Source of the DNA: Symsagittifera roscoffensis
Lineage: Eukaryota; Xenacoelomorpha; Acoela; Convolutidae
Direction of reading: 5' to 3'
Assembly (NCBI RefSeq): GCF_963678635.1
Contig: NC_087063.1
Location: 33,950,540 to 34,014,539, forward strand
Length of the DNA: 64,000 nt
This document shows, one piece after another, positions 38,301 to 44,300 of this stretch. Position numbers and translations under genes: made by a program. The stretch's first letter is position 1, and each line of letters starts with the position of its first letter. Below the pieces are notes generated by a model. It was not told where the DNA came from and searched no databases. It worked only from the letters and a program-made list of their open reading frames with translations.

Positions 38301-41300
38301 GAAAAAAGGAATATTGGGAATCCTGGGGTGATTCTGGATATGAGGTGATTCTGGATAATAGTAAAGGTTGTGGTCTCCGGACTTGATTTCGGGTATTGCT
38401 GTCCTGTCTCGGCAAGGAACTGTCCATTTGGTTGTCGTTGGCGTTGGTTAATTTAGAGAAGATATCTTTTTCACTTCTTGGCGAGAAAACAGTTTGGGTA
38501 AACTCGGTACCCATTGGGCAGAAAACAAGTACTTTAACGAATTAAGCAGAGAAAAGAAAGATATCGCCTCCAAAATAGTCAACGCCAAGAACAACCAAAT
38601 GGACAGTTCCTTGCCGAAATAGCACTACCCGAAATCAAGTCCGGAGACCACAACCTTCACTATTATCCAGAATCACCTCATATCCAGAATCACTCCAGGA
38701 TTCCCAATATTCCTTTTTTCTTAGACCTAGATTCTTGAGACATAATCATCAACGACTATTTTGAAGTTATTTCAATCAACATTAGAACTAATTCTAATCA
38801 TTCGAGCGCACCTCCAGTTTCCTAATCTTGATTTCAGCTTAACATGAGCAGACAGAAACGCACAATGAGGCGACTACTTTTGAAAGACACATTCCTGCAC
38901 TCACATACGAATCTCAGCGACAAGAATCAAGCAAGATCAGCATTGGAAACATTAAACCTGGATAGTTCTCCAAACAAACCTACATCCTCTACTATAACAG
39001 CCACAGTTGATACCCTCGAGGTCGGGAGAAACATGGGATCCCCAAAATTTTGGAGAAAGGAGAGTCGCAAACAAGGTCTCCGAGAACGAGTCACCGGACA
39101 CGTTGAACATATCACTCGACGATCGTCCAGTCAAATGTTCGTCTCCAACTTGCTTCAGTTCTTTGTCACCTTCAGACTTCTTTAGCCCATTGACACACAC
39201 TCTGATCGGATCAGCTTTAGTGGCCGAGACATCTTTAACGTAGTCATCAAAATTCACACTGCAAACCATTCAAACCTCAAGACGCTACTCTCAAAGACTC
39301 CACTTCAGGAACGGTACATCATTGTATACCACCTCGAATCATGATCAGACAGAGGCGCACTCTATCTATCCAAAATGAAATGCTATCAAGAGCTGAAAAT
39401 TAACCTAAACGGCTTCAATCAAAATTTCAACAAAAACAAATTAAAAGCAATTTTTCAAAATCGTAAAAAACATATGGTTTTAATCACAATTTTTTGTATT
39501 TGGGTTTAGGGGAAGCTTTTGTACATTTTAAGTTAGATTCGTTTAACTATAGATTTACCAATCTTGCATATTTTGTATATACACCCATTTGCACTGTTTC
39601 ATCTTGTACATACCCTATTTATTGTAGATACAAGTTTTTTTTCTTTTCATACTTTTGCTTACTGTGCAGTTTGCTAATTTTTTCGTTTTTTTTGACGGAG
39701 AAAAAAAATGTATTTAGTGTCAGAATTGGAAAAAAAACTTATGTCCATGAACAATGAGACAAAGTCACGAGAAGACAAAACGGAGTGACTGCAGCCACTG
39801 GATACTAGACTAGTATCATATCCCGCCAGGTTTCTTGATTCATGCGAGGAAACTTTTTTACCGAACGGTTTCAAATCACTCGCGTCGTTTGGTAAGTAGT
39901 GACTTCAAATACGATCTTTTTAGTAAAAAGTGTACAATTCTTACAAACCAACCCCAGTTTCAAGAGATTTAATACTAGGATAAAAGCAAAGCAATCACAG
40001 CGAAGGCTAATCCAATGATTTGATAGAAGTTTAACTTTATCTTTCAAATCAAGTATTTGTTGGGAAGAAATTGAGATTAATTGACTATGAGTTAAGAATT
40101 TCAGGCAACTTTGCGCTATCAATGAATTTGCTATCAATAGCAGGAAAAAATTTCTCATCATAAACTAAGACAATATGGATGTTAGAAAAAACGAGAGAAA
40201 AATGCTATAAAAAACTTTTATTTGGAAAATGTTTGATGGCGTACAAAATTCAATTTGCGGTTAAAAAAAAGGGGGCAATGTCAAGAAAGGAGCGTGTCGC
40301 CATCAAGCATTTTTCCACATAATTGATGTATGGAATTATATGATCAGCATTTCGGTGTATGGATTTCAACCTGGGGAAACTATCATAGCGCCATCGGTTT
40401 GTTATCCATCCACTTAGAACGCGTTTAGGAGTAATGGAAAGACATCCACGGAATGAACCATACAAACTAGCATCAGAAATGGTAAAATCATAGCGGAAAA
40501 AACCTGCTAACACTTGCGCTGACACACGATGAAAAATGTTGATTGGAAGATGCGACTCAGAAATTGGATCTTGTTAACTCATCCCCCCTATTGCGATTTT
40601 CAGAAATTCAACTTTGGTTCCGCATTTTCAATAGCTAAAAACAATTTTCAGAAAATAATTAATTAATTTTTTTTATATAGGTATTATATAAATAAGGAGT
40701 AATACAAATACCAACGCGAGAAATTGAAAACCCAATTAATATTTGACATTTTTGAAGTACACATTTTGTACAGAAAGGGTTGTCAGAAAAATACATGCAT
40801 AGGGTGAAATGATTAACAAGGTCCAAAAAGGGGAAATAGTTAAAAAGATCCCAGAATTTTAGGGAGTGTGTTATCTGACTGTGTTCAGATATTTATGTAT
40901 ACGATCTGTGTTACTTTTAGTTCATTTTTGCTAGAAGAAATTCATCGAATACTGTACTCACACCGAGCGCCCCTGGATTCTACTCGATCATAAAAGATTC
41001 CCGAGACAAAATTAATCCATTATAAATCATTACAGATGTAAAATTCAGACTACGAAATCGATTTTATTGCCATTAAGATCGATTAATTTTGAAAAAAAAT
41101 GATCCGTTATAATCGATTATTCTCCATTATTTTTGGTCAAGAAATTGATTAGTTTTGCAAAATAGTCCATTAAAATCGATTATTTTTGAAATAAAAATCC
41201 ATTGTAATCGGTTGCAATCCTTCTAATTTTAAGAACTAAATTCGATTATTTGTGGAAAGATTTTGCAAGAAGTTTGCAAATTGTATGCCATGACTTTTGA

Positions 41301-44300
41301 AAAGTGAACCGCCCTCCAGTTTACCCCGGTACCGCGACAACTCGCAAGAAAAGACAACTTCGCGGCGATAACCGGCTCTAAATTTTGTATAAAGTCCTAC
41401 CCTTTGTTGGCAAGCTCGCAACACGTTGGCGCGACTGCGGCGGTGAGTACATTGCGAGTTGTCTTTTAATGCAAAATGGCTTTTCTTGCAAGTTGTCGCA
41501 TTACGTTTTACCCCCCCCCCCCCCTAGTTTACTCCCCATCCAGTTTATCCCCGAGTGCGGCCCGAATCGAGGTTTTTCACCTAATTTGAAGCAAGATTTG
41601 AGCGGTTTGAGCGGTTTTTTTTAGACGATTGCGCTCAAAATCTTGCTTCAAAATGAGCGGCTTGAGCGTTTTTTGAACGGTTTATTTAAAAAAAAACGCT
41701 CAAAAACCGAGCAAGATTTCAACGGTTTGAGGCGGTTTATCTAGATAAACCGCTCAAAAACCGTTCAAATCTTGCGCGGTTTTTGAGCGTTTTTTTAACG
41801 GTTTTAAACCGCTCAAACCGCTCATTTTGAAGTAAAATTTTGCTCATATTTTTTTTGCTCATCTCAAGTATTGTGAACTATTAATTAAAATTCAGCTGAT
41901 TCTGCGACAAAAAACTGCGAATTACTTTCAGGAAAAATCAAAAGTACAATTTTAATTACAGAAAATAGTAAAAACTTATGGAAAATAATGGGAAGCGCAG
42001 CCCTGGTGAGAACTTGCTTATGAGAAGTGAGGTGGTCAAGACAGGGATCCAGGCTGCCCTCTGGGAGCAGTTCAGTTTGTACCACACTCCACTTCTCACT
42101 CCCACCGCGATTACTCTATCGATTGACACCAACACAGACATGCACTCGGGGGCCACCACACTGTAGAAGGTCACGTATCGCAGCAGTCCACAGCTCAAGT
42201 CGGATCGAAATACTCTACTCGGATGCACTTAAACACACGAACCAACAAATCAAACTCACTTGTTTGACACATGAATCGAGTTAGAGGGAGATAAAACATG
42301 TCCGTATCCCAAGATGATTTTTGAGTGTGCACAGTGCTCATAGAGTAATTTCAGATAAGGTACACCGTCTGTTCGTCACGCTATCTTATTCTCGGCCGGA
42401 TAGATTCGCGCAACTTCTTTGTCTAATACCGATCTTAATCTTACTCTTATATTTATTTCCTAGTCTCAATAGATCTAGTATAATACTGGTATTCTTGAGA
42501 GGTTAGATGAGAGAAAAGGCAACTGATTTCTAAGCTGTATTTTATTTTCTCTGGCTGAAACTATGAATAGTTGAAGCTTCATTTACAATTTATCATAGTT
42601 TTAAGTAGTGGATCATGATTGATTAGTTCTAAATATTTTGCAGTGATAAATATCAAGGTATATAATGAGTCTTAAAATACTTGTTTTGAACTGGTTCCAG
42701 ATGTACCCGAAGAGCGCCTTCTTACAGAATAGCTTCTGTCCCCATATACCTGCTGCCTAACGTTGCGCGTGTTTTCTCGCTGGACATCCGTACTGTGTAA
42801 GAACACTGTGTTGTGTGCCTTACTGTTTTTTAAATTTAGTTAATTGAAAATTTATGCTTTATAATTAGTTCAGCAATTCCATCAACTTGAAACATGTTAA
42901 TTTGGAAGCAACAAACATACCGAACGTTGAGGTTAATGAAAGTGAAATCGTCATCAGCCGCTTCACCCCCTCGAACACCGCTTGCACCCACATCAGAGTC
43001 CGGGCAGAGAAGTCCCCTTCGAGACCACATGCGATTAGGATGACGACAGCTTGAGACAGGAATCCGAACCCCGAAATGAACACGTTTGCACTCACCATCG
43101 CAACACTGGGTTTCATTGGTTCCTCTGTTTCGTCGGTGTTATCCATAGATGTGCTTATGTTAAGAATCATTCTTACTTTATAGTCGACTTTACTTGGAGT
43201 TTGTTATGCAGGAACTCTGGTGAAAATTATGTATTTAACTTGAAAAAAACTATTTGTGATGAAAAAAATACTATTTAATAATAAACAATTTAAAGGGGTG
43301 GAGATAAAAATGAGCTCCAAAATTTGCTTTCAAATTGTTTGCTCAGAACAATAACAGCGGAATACGTTTTTTTTTCAATAGTTGAAAAATTTAAATTAGT
43401 GGACGATATGGTCAACAAGAATATAGGTCTCCTTCATTGACGCCTAAATTACGCGATATGCCCGTGGCGTTTCACGATTAGTTTTGTTGCTTGGTAGCTA
43501 GCCACCAGCAATGTCTGGATATTTCCATGCTTTTGTGCTTCACAGGTTTCCTTCGTCTCCATTTATGTCTGATTCGCAAGACTTTTTATCTAGTTTATTT
43601 TGAAATTTGAACAACTTTAAAACACACCATTGAACTAGGATAACCTTTCAAACCTTTTTGGGAAGAATTGGAACTTATGACCCCTGTTTTTCGACGTTTT
43701 TGTTTTTCGACGATTTCGACAAACAGTTATGTTTCGACCGTTTCGACCAAAATTTGATATATTTCGACTTTATCGGCCAAACGACCAACTTTTGGTATGT
43801 TTAGATTGTTTCAACTAAAATTTGGGATGTTTCGACTTTCTCGACCCAGGAAAAAAGTTTTCGACGTTGCTCGACCCCGTTCAGATATGTTTCAATTTTT
43901 CGATCGAAATTTGGTATGTTTCGACCTTCTCGACTATTTTTTTTCAATATATTTTTCGACCTCGAATAGATATAATTCATATCTCGACCAAATATGGGCA
44001 TTATTTGACTGTCTCAAATTTCTCGTCAGAAAAAAAGCCGACCCAAGTCAAAAATGTTTCAACCGGCGTGCAAAACTGGACTAAAACTGTTGATCTGAAA
44101 ATTGATATTTGTAACAATTTTGGTAAAATTTGTTTTTCTTGCCGCACGAACCCGTAGACCTCGAAAAATTAAACGGTTGCGTCTAAAACTTTTAGTTCTG
44201 CGACAAGCCAATCTCTTCAAACGATTGTTGCTGATTGTAATTTTCTAAACAGATTTTTTTTGCTCAGTTTCCAAATTAATCTTAACAAGGGTAATTAAAA

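Larger units (their letters stand above)
8860..42017 (-). other. Receptor intron 2, about 33 kb, GC-AG
   Basis: On the minus strand the intron opens GCAAGT after ATAA and closes with TCTACGCCAG. A GC donor with the consensus GCAAGT is the known minor variant of U2-type introns. Both flanking phases are 1 and rebuild a Ser codon. Around two thirds of its length is the 22.3-kb LTR retrotransposon. It also holds an older gypsy relic and two Helentron-like copies. A further exon inside it is not excluded but is not needed for a complete seven-helix protein. Confidence 0.7.

Noticed and set aside
39494-39757. Hydrophobic plus-strand ORF as a membrane protein
   Set aside because: T-rich tract giving Phe/Tyr/Leu by chance; no start context, exon structure or homology cue.
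42322-42699. Recent solo LTR with a target duplication
   Set aside because: Flanks TTTT and GATG do not match, and the left edge is the duplication boundary, so no target duplication can be claimed.
43797-44157. Overlapping ORFs on both strands (and twins at 46647-47007)
   Set aside because: They arise from the TTCGAC satellite; both strands are open by repetition.
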